Source: Calditrichota bacterium (GTDB lineage Bacteria; Electryoneota; RPQS01). Taken from it: a stretch of DNA of 5,612 nt. Under the pieces are notes generated by a model that did not search any database, was not told the DNA's origin, and saw only the letters and a program-made list of their open reading frames with translations. Shown piece by piece: positions 1 through 5,386 of the stretch. Numbering within the stretch: the first letter of the stretch is position 1; the number at the start of each line of letters is the position of its first letter. The stretch is from assembly GCA_020057985.1 (NCBI GenBank), contig JAGVEU010000465.1, positions 1 through 5,612 on the forward strand, in the 5' to 3' direction. The position numbers were made by a program, and so were the translations under genes.

Positions 1-747
1 CGGGTGTCGAACAATCCCCCGCGAGATTCGATCTTCATTGCCGACACGATCTATACTGTGGCCGTCAAATTTGCGGGGGTTGTTAATAGCTTGGGCAAGT
101 TTGCCGTGCTCATTTCTCAGGATGCTCAGGGGCCGGCAATTAGTTTTGCGGCAGGGGGACTGCGATTTACAAATAACTCGATTCTTCCCCGCAAGCCGGA
201 GGTCTACGTAAACTTGATGGATCTCGGGGGAATTGACCGGGGCGCCGGCAAGTTCACTCTGACTCTTGACGGCGACACGGTTTCTGAGGCGGAAATGGTC
301 TGGTCCGATACCCTTGAATCCGGCGGCAGCATGTCCGTGATGATCCGACCCGATTTCGAGCCCGGAGTTCACACGATCTACGCCAGCGCCACCGACAATT
401 CAGGAAATTCAGGAACCGCTATGGCGAACTTTGAAGTGCGCGGGGAGTTTGGAATTTCCTGGGCGATCAACTACCCCAATCCGTTCAAGACAGCAACGAC
501 GATCTCTTATTTGCTTACGGACGTGACCAGCGACTACGTTGAGGTCAAGATCTACACGGTGTCCGGCAGACACATTCGCACCCTGCGGGAGTTGGATCGC
601 GTCGTGGCCAATTATCGCTCGCTCGTGTGGGATGGTTTGGACGAGAAAGGTGATGCGGTTGCAAACGGAGTTTATTTTGCCCGCGTGAAGGCCAAACAGC
701 ACGATCAGGAAGTGGAGAAGATCATTAAGCTGGCGAAGGTGAGATGA
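1..747 (+). CDS. C-terminal part of a secreted C25 peptidase / PorU-like protein with FlgD-like tail (5' end outside window)
   Basis: The reading frame is open from base 1, so the gene starts upstream; the GTG at base 4 is not a credible start. About 248 residues are visible. Residues ~40-145 form a beta-sandwich module of the kind that follows the peptidase domain in C25/PorU proteins: a DAQGP motif, then GGIDRGAG, a TLDGDTV strand and GVHTIYASATDNSGNSG. Residues ~157-248 are a FlgD-like Ig domain of the T9SS sorting-tail type: NYPNPF (bases 469-486), VEVKIYTVSGRHIRTL, WDGLDEKGDAVANGVYFARV and a basic KIIKLAKVR end. In T9SS, PorU is the outer-membrane sortase that removes cargo tails and attaches them to lipopolysaccharide. 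The next gene is PorV-like and overlaps by 4 bp (ATGA), as PorU and PorV lie side by side in Porphyromonas gingivalis, which favours PorU. The catalytic domain is not visible, so it could instead be an ordinary large cargo protein. Confidence 0.75.
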   Translation, partial: RVSNNPPRDSIFIADTIYTVAVKFAGVVNSLGKFAVLISQDAQGPAISFAAGGLRFTNNSILPRKPEVYVNLMDLGGIDRGAGKFTLTLDGDTVSEAEMVWSDTLESGGSMSVMIRPDFEPGVHTIYASATDNSGNSGTAMANFEVRGEFGISWAINYPNPFKTATTISYLLTDVTSDYVEVKIYTVSGRHIRTLRELDRVVANYRSLVWDGLDEKGDAVANGVYFARVKAKQHDQEVEKIIKLAKVR

Positions 748-1841
748 GCGGGAAAATCCAAAATCCAAAATCCAAAATCCAAAATCGAACCGGAGGCTTT
801 ACACCATACTGTCTCTGGATCGCTCTGCTTCTCCTTGTCTCGCCGGCGCTTGCGGCTAAGTATGCGGGGGAGTTTCTTGAGATCGGGGTAGGGGCTCGCG
901 CAGTGGGAATGGGCGGGGCTGTGACTGCCTATATCAATGATGCCTCAGGTTTTTTCTGGAATCCAGCAGGAATCGGCTATGTGGAAGGCTTGCAGGTCTC
1001 CGGCATGTATGCGGATCTGTGGGAAGGGCTGGCTAACTATTCAGTGGTCGGTGTCGCATTGCCCGTGACGGGAGCCGTGTTCTCTGCCAACTGGGTGCGA
1101 CTGGGTGTGCCGGATATTCAGGAACATCCCAACTACGATCAACTGCTTTCGCGACCCGATTCGCTGCGCTATGTGGTCGTGCATGGCGACACGGTTCACT
1201 ACAACTCCGTGCAGGAATATCTTTTGGCTACAGACGGCGCGCCAACGGGGGTCTTTTCCGATAATGAGTCCGCAATCTTCTTGTCCTTTGCCAAGTTGAA
1301 TAAGTTCACGTTTGATCTGGGCTGGTCCTATTTTTCAATTCCAATCGAACTTCCCATCGGCGCCAGTCTCAAGATTGTCAATCAGAGTCTGAAGGGGAAT
1401 TCGGGGAACGGGATCGGGGCGGATTTCGGAGCGCAGATTCGCGTGGGTTTGAATGATATTTTCTATGAGAAGTGGAAGGCAAGATTCGCCTACGGATTCA
1501 ACTATCAGGACGCGACGAGCACGGCGGTGGACTGGGGGAATAACAACAAGGATGCTGTGCCCGCGAATTTCCGCCAAGGGATTGCGCTCACCCAAAAGCT
1601 CCCGGGGCCCGATAATAAAATCACCCTCAGCTATGATTATGAGAAGCGCTGGGAGTTTACCCGCCACTATGGTGTGGAGTATCAATATGCGAAGCTCTTA
1701 TCGCTGCGGGGCGGATTTTGGGACGATGAGTGGACGGCGGGGGCGGGAGTTTCCATGTGGCGCATCACGGCGGATTATGCCTATCGTTTCCGCGAATTAG
1801 GCGCCACGCATCGTGTGAGTCTGGCGGTGAGGTTGCGGTGA
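744..1841 (+). CDS. PorV/PorQ-family outer-membrane beta-barrel protein
   Basis: A 365-residue protein. The start ATG (744-746) overlaps the preceding TGA as ATGA, which suggests translational coupling; no other ATG, GTG or TTG lies in frame before the signal peptide. A hydrophobic signal core (residues ~24-36, LWIALLLLVSPAL) ends in an ALAA cleavage site near residue 37. The mature N-terminus has the family hallmark: YAGEFLEIGVGARAVGMGGA (40-59) followed by IND and FFWNPAGI (70-77). Alternating aromatic and polar strands continue to a barrel-type C-terminus, HRVSLAVRLR. In T9SS, PorV binds the cargo tail and carries it from the translocon to the PorU sortase; PorQ/PorV relatives also occur widely in FCB lineages. 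Unusually, residues 4-14 (KIQNPKSKIQN) are encoded by a heptanucleotide repeat array, which lengthens the n-region of the signal peptide. The last 33 bp recur at 2422-2454. Family assignment is strong; whether it is PorV proper is less certain. Confidence 0.85.
   Translation: MSGKIQNPKSKIQNRTGGFTPYCLWIALLLLVSPALAAKYAGEFLEIGVGARAVGMGGAVTAYINDASGFFWNPAGIGYVEGLQVSGMYADLWEGLANYSVVGVALPVTGAVFSANWVRLGVPDIQEHPNYDQLLSRPDSLRYVVVHGDTVHYNSVQEYLLATDGAPTGVFSDNESAIFLSFAKLNKFTFDLGWSYFSIPIELPIGASLKIVNQSLKGNSGNGIGADFGAQIRVGLNDIFYEKWKARFAYGFNYQDATSTAVDWGNNNKDAVPANFRQGIALTQKLPGPDNKITLSYDYEKRWEFTRHYGVEYQYAKLLSLRGGFWDDEWTAGAGVSMWRITADYAYRFRELGATHRVSLAVRLR
753..787 (+). repeat. Heptanucleotide tandem array AAAATCC (4 perfect copies + 1 variant)
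   Basis: Copies start at 753, 760, 767 and 774 (AAAATCC); the fifth, at 781, reads AAAATCG. The array begins 6 bp after the stop of the upstream gene and lies inside the start region of the PorV-like gene, where it is translated with a 7-residue period (KIQNPKS). Because the unit is 7 bp, any change in copy number not divisible by three would shift the ATG at 744 out of frame with the signal peptide. Confidence 0.9.
1809..1841 (+). repeat. Direct repeat copy A: 3' end of the PorV-like gene
   Basis: This is the final 11 codons (H-R-V-S-L-A-V-R-L-R-stop) of the PorV-like gene. It matches 2422-2454 at 28 of 33 bases. Of the five differences, four are silent (CGT/CGC, GTG/GTA, AGG/CGG, TTG/CTG) and one changes the last residue from Arg to Trp. 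The two copies bracket the DUF1016 gene. Confidence 0.9.
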
Positions 1842-2431
1842 GCAAACAAACACAGATCATGACCGGCAAGGAAAAAGCCAGAGCTAAGCAATCTCAAATT
1901 GTGCAAGGACCGCTTGCACAATTGACCGGTTTGCCCACAGGTTATCAAGAATTCGTGGCTAACCTAAAAGCTCAGATTGCGTCAGCCCAAATCAAAGCAG
2001 CAGTTTCCGTTAATCGCGAATTGATTCTCTTGTATTGGAATATTGGTCGGCAGATTCTCGAACGGCAGGAAAAGGAGGGTTGGGGGGCCAAGGTCATTGA
2101 CCGCTTGGCAGATGATCTTCGCCACGCCTTTCCCGAAATGAAGGGATTTTCGGCACGTAACATATTGTATATGAAACAGTTAGCGAATGCATATCCAGAG
2201 GAGCAATTTGCGCAGCAGCTTGCTGCGCAAATTCCCTGGTTTCATAATTGCGTTCTGTTTGACAAGGTAAGTGACTCAGCTGAGCGCGAGTGGTATGTTC
2301 GACAGACCATTGAACATGGTTGGAGTCGTAATGTTCTCGTTCATCAGATCGAGGGCAGGCTGTATGAGCGGCAAGGAAGGGCGGCTTCAAATTTTGATCG
2401 CACCCTTCCGCACCCGCAATCCATCGCGTGA
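1838..2431 (+). CDS. DUF1016 N-terminal (YhcG-like) protein, 3'-truncated, nuclease domain missing
   Basis: GTG at 1838 overlaps the previous TGA as GTGA and has a GGTGAGG ribosome-binding-like stretch at 1826-1832. ATG at 1859 is the alternative start, without a clear ribosome site. The 197-residue product matches the DUF1016 N-terminal domain almost throughout: VNRELILLYWNIGRQILERQ, GWGAKVIDRLADDLRHAFP, MKGFSARNILYMKQLANAYP, AQIPWFHN, then AEREWYVRQTIEHGWSRNVL and IEGRLYERQGRAASNFDRTLP. Family members usually continue after the LPxPQS motif into a PDDEXK nuclease domain, giving roughly 340 residues. Here the frame runs PHPQS-IA-stop, and the stop at 2429-2431 lies inside sequence copied from the PorV-like gene end. 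DUF1016 proteins are often found near restriction-modification and mobile loci; their role is poorly defined. GC was about 45% in four hand-counted 60-base rows against about 57% in two rows of the PorV-like gene, which suggests transfer. Probably a decayed gene, though the helical N-terminal domain is intact and could still be made. Confidence 0.85.
   Translation: MSKQTQIMTGKEKARAKQSQIVQGPLAQLTGLPTGYQEFVANLKAQIASAQIKAAVSVNRELILLYWNIGRQILERQEKEGWGAKVIDRLADDLRHAFPEMKGFSARNILYMKQLANAYPEEQFAQQLAAQIPWFHNCVLFDKVSDSAEREWYVRQTIEHGWSRNVLVHQIEGRLYERQGRAASNFDRTLPHPQSIA
1897..1923 (+). repeat. Perfect palindrome, 11-bp arms, 5-nt loop, inside DUF1016 gene
   Basis: The left arm AATTGTGCAAG (1897-1907) and right arm CTTGCACAATT (1913-1923) are exact reverse complements around GACCG. 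The palindrome lies in the ten codons 1895-1924, which encode QIVQGPLAQL, upstream of the conserved part of DUF1016. It shares centre and phase with the palindrome at 2205-2233. Confidence 0.9.
2205..2233 (+). repeat. Perfect palindrome, 13-bp arms, 3-nt loop, inside DUF1016 gene
   Basis: The left arm AATTTGCGCAGCA (2205-2217) and right arm TGCTGCGCAAATT (2221-2233) are exact reverse complements around GCT. It lies in codons 2204-2233, encoding QFAQQLAAQI, immediately before the conserved PWFHN motif. The hairpin is long and strong for an interior coding position. Confidence 0.9.
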
Positions 2432-2454
2432 GTCTGGCGGTACGGCTGTGGTGA
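2422..2454 (+). repeat. Direct repeat copy B: orphan 3' end of a PorV-like gene
   Basis: In the frame starting at 2422 it encodes H-R-V-S-L-A-V-R-L-W-stop, the tail of the PorV-like gene, but it is attached to no PorV coding sequence. Similarity may start slightly earlier: GCA at 2416 against GCC, both Ala. The DUF1016 frame reads through its start out of phase and stops at 2429-2431. It is best read as the remnant of the original, or a second, PorV-like gene end at this locus. Confidence 0.85.
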
Positions 2455-2466
2455 AATCTATCGTAA

Positions 2467-2495
2467 GCCGGTCGGGTGAGGACACCTGCCACGGC
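2467..2495. repeat. Imperfect GC-rich palindrome
   Basis: Inner stem GGTG (2475-2478) pairs with CACC (2483-2486) around AGGA. Outer stem GCCG (2467-2470) pairs with CGGC (2492-2495), with a bulge and partial pairing between them. No T-run follows, so it is not an intrinsic terminator as it stands. It may be a dispersed repeat. Confidence 0.45.
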
Positions 2496-2552
2496 GAGTT
2501 CGTACTGCTTCTAAGAAGGACTCGTGCATTCGTCTGACGCTGACCCCCTTTG

Positions 2553-2574
2553 TCCCCCTACTGAAGTAGGGGGA
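2553..2574. repeat. Perfect 9-bp hairpin TCCCCCTAC-TGAA-GTAGGGGGA
   Basis: The left arm is 2553-2561, the loop TGAA 2562-2565 and the right arm 2566-2574. Neither strand has a T-run after it, so it lacks the tail of an intrinsic terminator. It could be a dispersed palindromic unit or a transcript-end stabiliser. Confidence 0.7.
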
Positions 2575-2704
2575 GACAAGATTGCAACGATCGGGTAATG
2601 CAAGAAAGTAAGAGACATACAAACGTATTCATCAACAACGGAGTGCAGCTTCTGAAACACGGGTAATGGTCTTTTCGGTCTTATCCCCTATTCACAAATT
2701 GTTT

Positions 2705-2710
2705 AAGGAG
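2705..2710 (+). promoter_or_regulatory. Ribosome-binding site AAGGAG that fixes the start of the C25-like gene
   Basis: AAGGAG lies 6 nt upstream of ATG 2717. The longer in-frame start at 2666 has no such site and would bury the signal peptide behind 17 extra residues, so 2717 is preferred. Confidence 0.75.
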
Positions 2711-2716
2711 CTTATC

Positions 2717-4177
2717 ATGATGCGCCGACTGATGCTCGCGCTGCTGCTGTGTTCGACAGTGGCGGTGGCGGATTTACATGACCCGAATAATCGGGCCGAC
2801 TACCTGATTGTCACAACGAACGAATTGATCCTGTCTTACCCATGGATTACGGAACTTGCCCTTTGGCGAGCGGATCACGGACGAATTCCGATGGTTGTAT
2901 CTATAGAGGAGGTGTGGAGCGAATTTGGCAACAACCTCCCCTCGGATACCGCGTTGAAAACGTTTCTGCATTATGCCCGGCTGAACTGGCAGCCACCGTA
3001 ACTGAAGGACGTGTTTATTATCGGATTTCATGACGTGGTGCCGTCGCATGTCGTGCGAGACTCGATGTGGTCTCCTGATTCGACGTGGGATCATTATTCA
3101 TATCTGTCTGATCTGTATTATTCCTTGGATCCCGATTCAGCGAATCCCGTTCCCGTTCTGGGGATTGGCAGACTTCCGTGGAGTCCTTCGCAATCGCCGA
3201 CGTTACCGAATTTCTTTGCCAAGATCATGACCTATGAATCTGCGCCATCTGAGGCATGGCAAGCTCGGGTTCATCTGATTGCAGACTCCACACAGCAGTT
3301 CAATTTCGGGCAAGATTTCAGTGAACCGCTTGCCATACTGGTACCCGCAGGCTATACGATCGAGCGCGACTATCTAGATTTTCCACCCGGACACGAGTGG
3401 CACGGTGATCGCAATGAGGTGCTGGCGAATCTTCAGGCAGGCAGTTTTTTGGCAAACTACTTCGGATATGGCAGCGCCGAGCAATGGTCAGAGACTTTAC
3501 AACTGAGTGCAACAGCCTTTGACAGCCTCACCAACGGTGAGCGGATGCCGATATTCAGCAGTGGTGGGACAATCGAAATGACGGAAACGAGCCTTGGTGC
3601 CATTCCTGCATCGCTGCTGTTCAATCCTAATGGCGGAGCCATTGCCTACTTTTCGCGCTCGTACTATGCTTGGGCTAATGCAAGTATTGCTTACGGTCGC
3701 AGCATTTTTCGCCAAGCCCTGTCAGACTCCGTGCATACTGTAGGTGACATTTGGCGGCGCGCACAGTACGAGTATGCGCATACATTTTTTTGGATGCCAG
3801 AATCTTGGTCTCCCTCGCAACAGACCGCAATGGAATCCATGCTCCTAGGTGATCCGGGCACGCGTTTGCCGCAAAGAACGGCTCCCGTAGATGAGCCAGC
3901 AGCAAGTCTGCCCAATGACATGCGGCTCGAAGCGAACTATCCGAATCCGTTCAACGCGACCACACGGTTGACTTATCGCTTGGATCGTGCCGGGCAAGTC
4001 TCGCTCAAGGTCTTTGATGTGTTGGGACGGGAAGTGGCCGTGCTGAGCAGCGGAATGCAAACCGCCGGTGAGCACACCATCTCATGGGATGCCAACGGTC
4101 TTGCCTCCGGTGTCTATTTTGTTGTTTTGCAGTCCGGCGACGTCCGCCAGATGCAGAAGATGGTGCTGCTGAAGTAG
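2717..4177 (+). pseudogene. Gingipain-like (C25-fold) secreted protein with T9SS tail, interrupted by in-frame TAA and lacking the catalytic residues
   Basis: Reading through one TAA codon (2999-3001, codon 95) gives a continuous 486-codon frame. A signal peptide (MMRRLMLALLLCSTVAVA) is followed by C25-type sequence: DYLIVTTNELI, then FLHYARLNWQPP, the stop, and LKDVFIIGFHD in the same frame, which matches the usual VLLVGD strand. Later come LGIGRLPW, FFAKIMTYES and VHLIADS. Where active members have the YxGHG histidine this has YFGYG (Tyr, codon 251). The stretch after SLTNGERMP, which should carry the catalytic Cys, reads IFSSGGTIEMTE; there is no cysteine anywhere in the mature chain. LLGDPG (376-381) closes the domain. 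Residues ~402-486 are a textbook T9SS/FlgD-like tail (NYPNPF, VSLKVFDVLGREVAVL, WDANGLASGVYFVVL). So the fold and export tail are kept but proteolysis is not expected. The 3' part could restart at GTG 3011, but would lack a signal peptide. Sequencing error at the TAA remains possible. Confidence 0.8.
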
Positions 4178-4205
4178 GGATGAAGGATGAAGGATGAAGG
4201 ATGAA
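4178..4205 (+). repeat. Heptanucleotide tandem array GGATGAA (4 copies)
   Basis: Four perfect GGATGAA units start at 4178, 4185, 4192 and 4199, directly after the TAG stop (4175-4177) of the C25-like gene. Its complement, TTCATCC, shares the ATCC end with the AAAATCC array at 753-787. Both arrays have a 7-bp unit and sit at or next to the end of a gene with a T9SS-type tail. Confidence 0.9.
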
Positions 4206-4265
4206 GAGAATAACTCCTGATTTCTCATTCTGGCCTCATGAAGGTATCCGGTTTGACGAAAAAAA

Positions 4266-5114
4266 ATGTCAGCTTTGAAATACATACATGCCTTGCTGGT
4301 GACCCTTTGCCTGTTCATGGCGGGCTGCGGTGAGGACTCGACGACGGTGGATGATACTCCGCCGAGTACGCCGGTGCTATTGCCGCGCTCGGCGGACAAC
4401 ATCTATCCACAGCGCGGGATTCGGCCTGAGCCGTCGTACTCCGATCGCAACTACTGGGTTCATATCGAGTGGCTGAAAAATCCCGAGCCGGACTGCGCAG
4501 GATATCGCGTTTATCGCACTGGAGAGTGGGACACGCTGCCTAACGGGGATCTAACCGGAGGCCAGATTGTTACAGACCTGCGAGTGGGAGTGACCATTCA
4601 GGACACGGATACACTAGTATGGATAGATCACGGCGAAACTCCGTCTAACCTTGGCGCCAATCTGTGTGCGCCGAATCCCAGTGATGGCAAAACGCGCGGC
4701 TATTATTGGGAGATCGAGGCTTACGATGAATCTCTGAATATTTCGCGGCGCTCGTCTCGGCACTATTACCGGCTGCTCAGCAATCCACAAAATCTGCAGG
4801 TGATCAAACAAGCCGACAGCCTTTACAAGCTGTCGTGGCAGTATGACCCGCCGCCCGATGCCTATGTCTCTTACTACATGCTGCGCGTCTTTCCTGAAGC
4901 GATCGGTCCGGACTCGGTGATGTGGTATCAGCAGGCCTCGGTCTTTGGTGCGGATAATTTCATCTATTTGAACAACGACGGCAATGCGCGACCGTTTGTT
5001 TCCGGCACAACCTATCGCTGGCAGCTCAACGTGATTGCCGACCAGCCCCGTCTCGAGCATGCCTCCGGACTTGCCGGCGCCGCAGTGTATACGACATTTG
5101 TGTATCAGAATTAA
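4266..5114 (+). CDS. Secreted lipoprotein with fibronectin-III-like modules
   Basis: A 282-residue protein. The N-terminus (MSALKYIHALLVTLCLFMAGC) is a lipoprotein signal peptide with lipobox MAGC and the lipidated Cys at residue 21, followed by an acidic/Thr-rich linker (GEDSTTVDDTPPSTP). Two beta-sandwich modules resembling FN3 follow. The first (~32-150) has WVHIEWLKNPEPDCAGYRVYRTG, then a YYWEIEAYDESLNISRRS strand pair; the second (~153-280) has NLQVIKQADSLYKLSWQYDPP and TTYRWQLNVIADQ. No catalytic motif is visible, so a surface adhesion or scaffold role is only a guess. It lies 88 bp after the C25-like gene and may be co-transcribed. ATG 4266 has no good ribosome site but is preceded by an A-run, as is common in Bacteroidota-type starts. 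An ATG at 4238 would join this frame if the eight-A run (4259-4266) had one A fewer, so the true start may be there. Confidence 0.8.
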   Translation: MSALKYIHALLVTLCLFMAGCGEDSTTVDDTPPSTPVLLPRSADNIYPQRGIRPEPSYSDRNYWVHIEWLKNPEPDCAGYRVYRTGEWDTLPNGDLTGGQIVTDLRVGVTIQDTDTLVWIDHGETPSNLGANLCAPNPSDGKTRGYYWEIEAYDESLNISRRSSRHYYRLLSNPQNLQVIKQADSLYKLSWQYDPPPDAYVSYYMLRVFPEAIGPDSVMWYQQASVFGADNFIYLNNDGNARPFVSGTTYRWQLNVIADQPRLEHASGLAGAAVYTTFVYQN

Positions 5115-5226
5115 CAACCGAAGTTCTCGTGTGTCACCTCGACACAAAGGAGCTTTGCGCTGAAGAAGCAGAATTGCAAAAGTAACACGAACAGATCTCA
5201 AAGAAGATCACAGAGTGTTTCTGTCA

Positions 5227-5300
5227 TCGCCGCGGCATGTTTCCGAACATGCCCGTCTACTGCAATCCGGAGGGGCACATTCGGAAATGTGCCGCCGCGA
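5227..5300. repeat. Twin inverted hairpins (REP/BIME-like)
   Basis: Hairpin 1 is GGCATGTT-TCCG-AACATGCC (5234-5253) and hairpin 2 is GGCACATT-CGGA-AATGTGCC (5274-5293). Both have perfect 8-bp stems, and a 20-bp spacer separates them. Hairpin 2 is close to the reverse complement of hairpin 1, the loops are complementary, and the stem differences (TG/CA) are compensated on the other arm. Flanks TCGCCGC (5227-5233) and GCCGCGA (5294-5300) also pair at 6 of 7 positions. Confidence 0.85.
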
Positions 5301-5372
5301 GTCTGGCTCCTCTGATTTTTTTGAGATAAGTTCACCGATCAACCATATCCGGTTGGTTTAAGTGCGTTTTAT

Positions 5373-5378
5373 GAAGGG
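5373..5378 (+). promoter_or_regulatory. Ribosome-binding site GAAGGG choosing ATG 5387
   Basis: GAAGGG ends 8 nt before ATG 5387 but only 2 nt before the in-frame ATG 5381, so 5387 is the more likely start. Confidence 0.55.
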
Positions 5379-5386
5379 CAATGCCG

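Larger units (their letters stand above)
2455..2716. other. Intergenic region with two hairpins, no supported gene
   Basis: The 262 bp between the orphan PorV tail and the C25-like gene hold an imperfect GC-rich hairpin (2467-2495), a perfect hairpin (2553-2574) and the ribosome-binding site at 2705-2710. Short open frames here lack ribosome sites or recognisable sequence. I see no convincing promoter boxes. Confidence 0.6.
5115..5386. other. Intergenic region with twin hairpin element, no supported gene
   Basis: These 272 bp hold a small hairpin TGTGTC-ACCTC-GACACA (5130-5146) just after the lipoprotein stop, the twin hairpin element at 5227-5300, a seven-T run (5316-5322) and the ribosome site of the next gene. 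The T-run lies 15 bp beyond the twin element, too far to call a normal intrinsic terminator. No promoter boxes are clear. Confidence 0.6.

Noticed and set aside
1730..1837. Longer N-terminus for the DUF1016 protein from an ATG inside the PorV-like gene
   Set aside because: It lies entirely in another frame of conserved PorV coding sequence and adds no DUF1016 family sequence; GTG 1838 with a GTGA overlap and nearby ribosome site fits better.
1809..2454. Simple transposon insertion with a 33-bp target-site duplication
   Set aside because: No transposase or terminal inverted repeats are seen, and the mostly silent differences between the copies do not fit a recent duplication.
2094..2492. 132-codon open frame on the minus strand
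   Set aside because: It is antisense to conserved DUF1016 codons and the orphan PorV tail, and its sequence resembles no known protein.
2666..2716. Upstream ATG at 2666 as the start of the C25-like gene
   Set aside because: It has no ribosome-binding site and places 17 residues before an otherwise normal signal peptide; AAGGAG points to 2717.
753..4205. CRISPR-like array from the short repeats
   Set aside because: Units are 7 bp with no spacers; these are simple tandem repeats.
4614..5201. 195-codon open frame on the minus strand
   Set aside because: It is antisense to the lipoprotein, whose lipobox and FN3-like strands are clear; I see no domain or ribosome site for the reverse frame.
5294..5322. 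Intrinsic terminator formed by the twin hairpin plus the seven-T run
   Set aside because: The T-run starts 15 bp beyond the paired region, too far for a canonical terminator, and no good stem abuts it.
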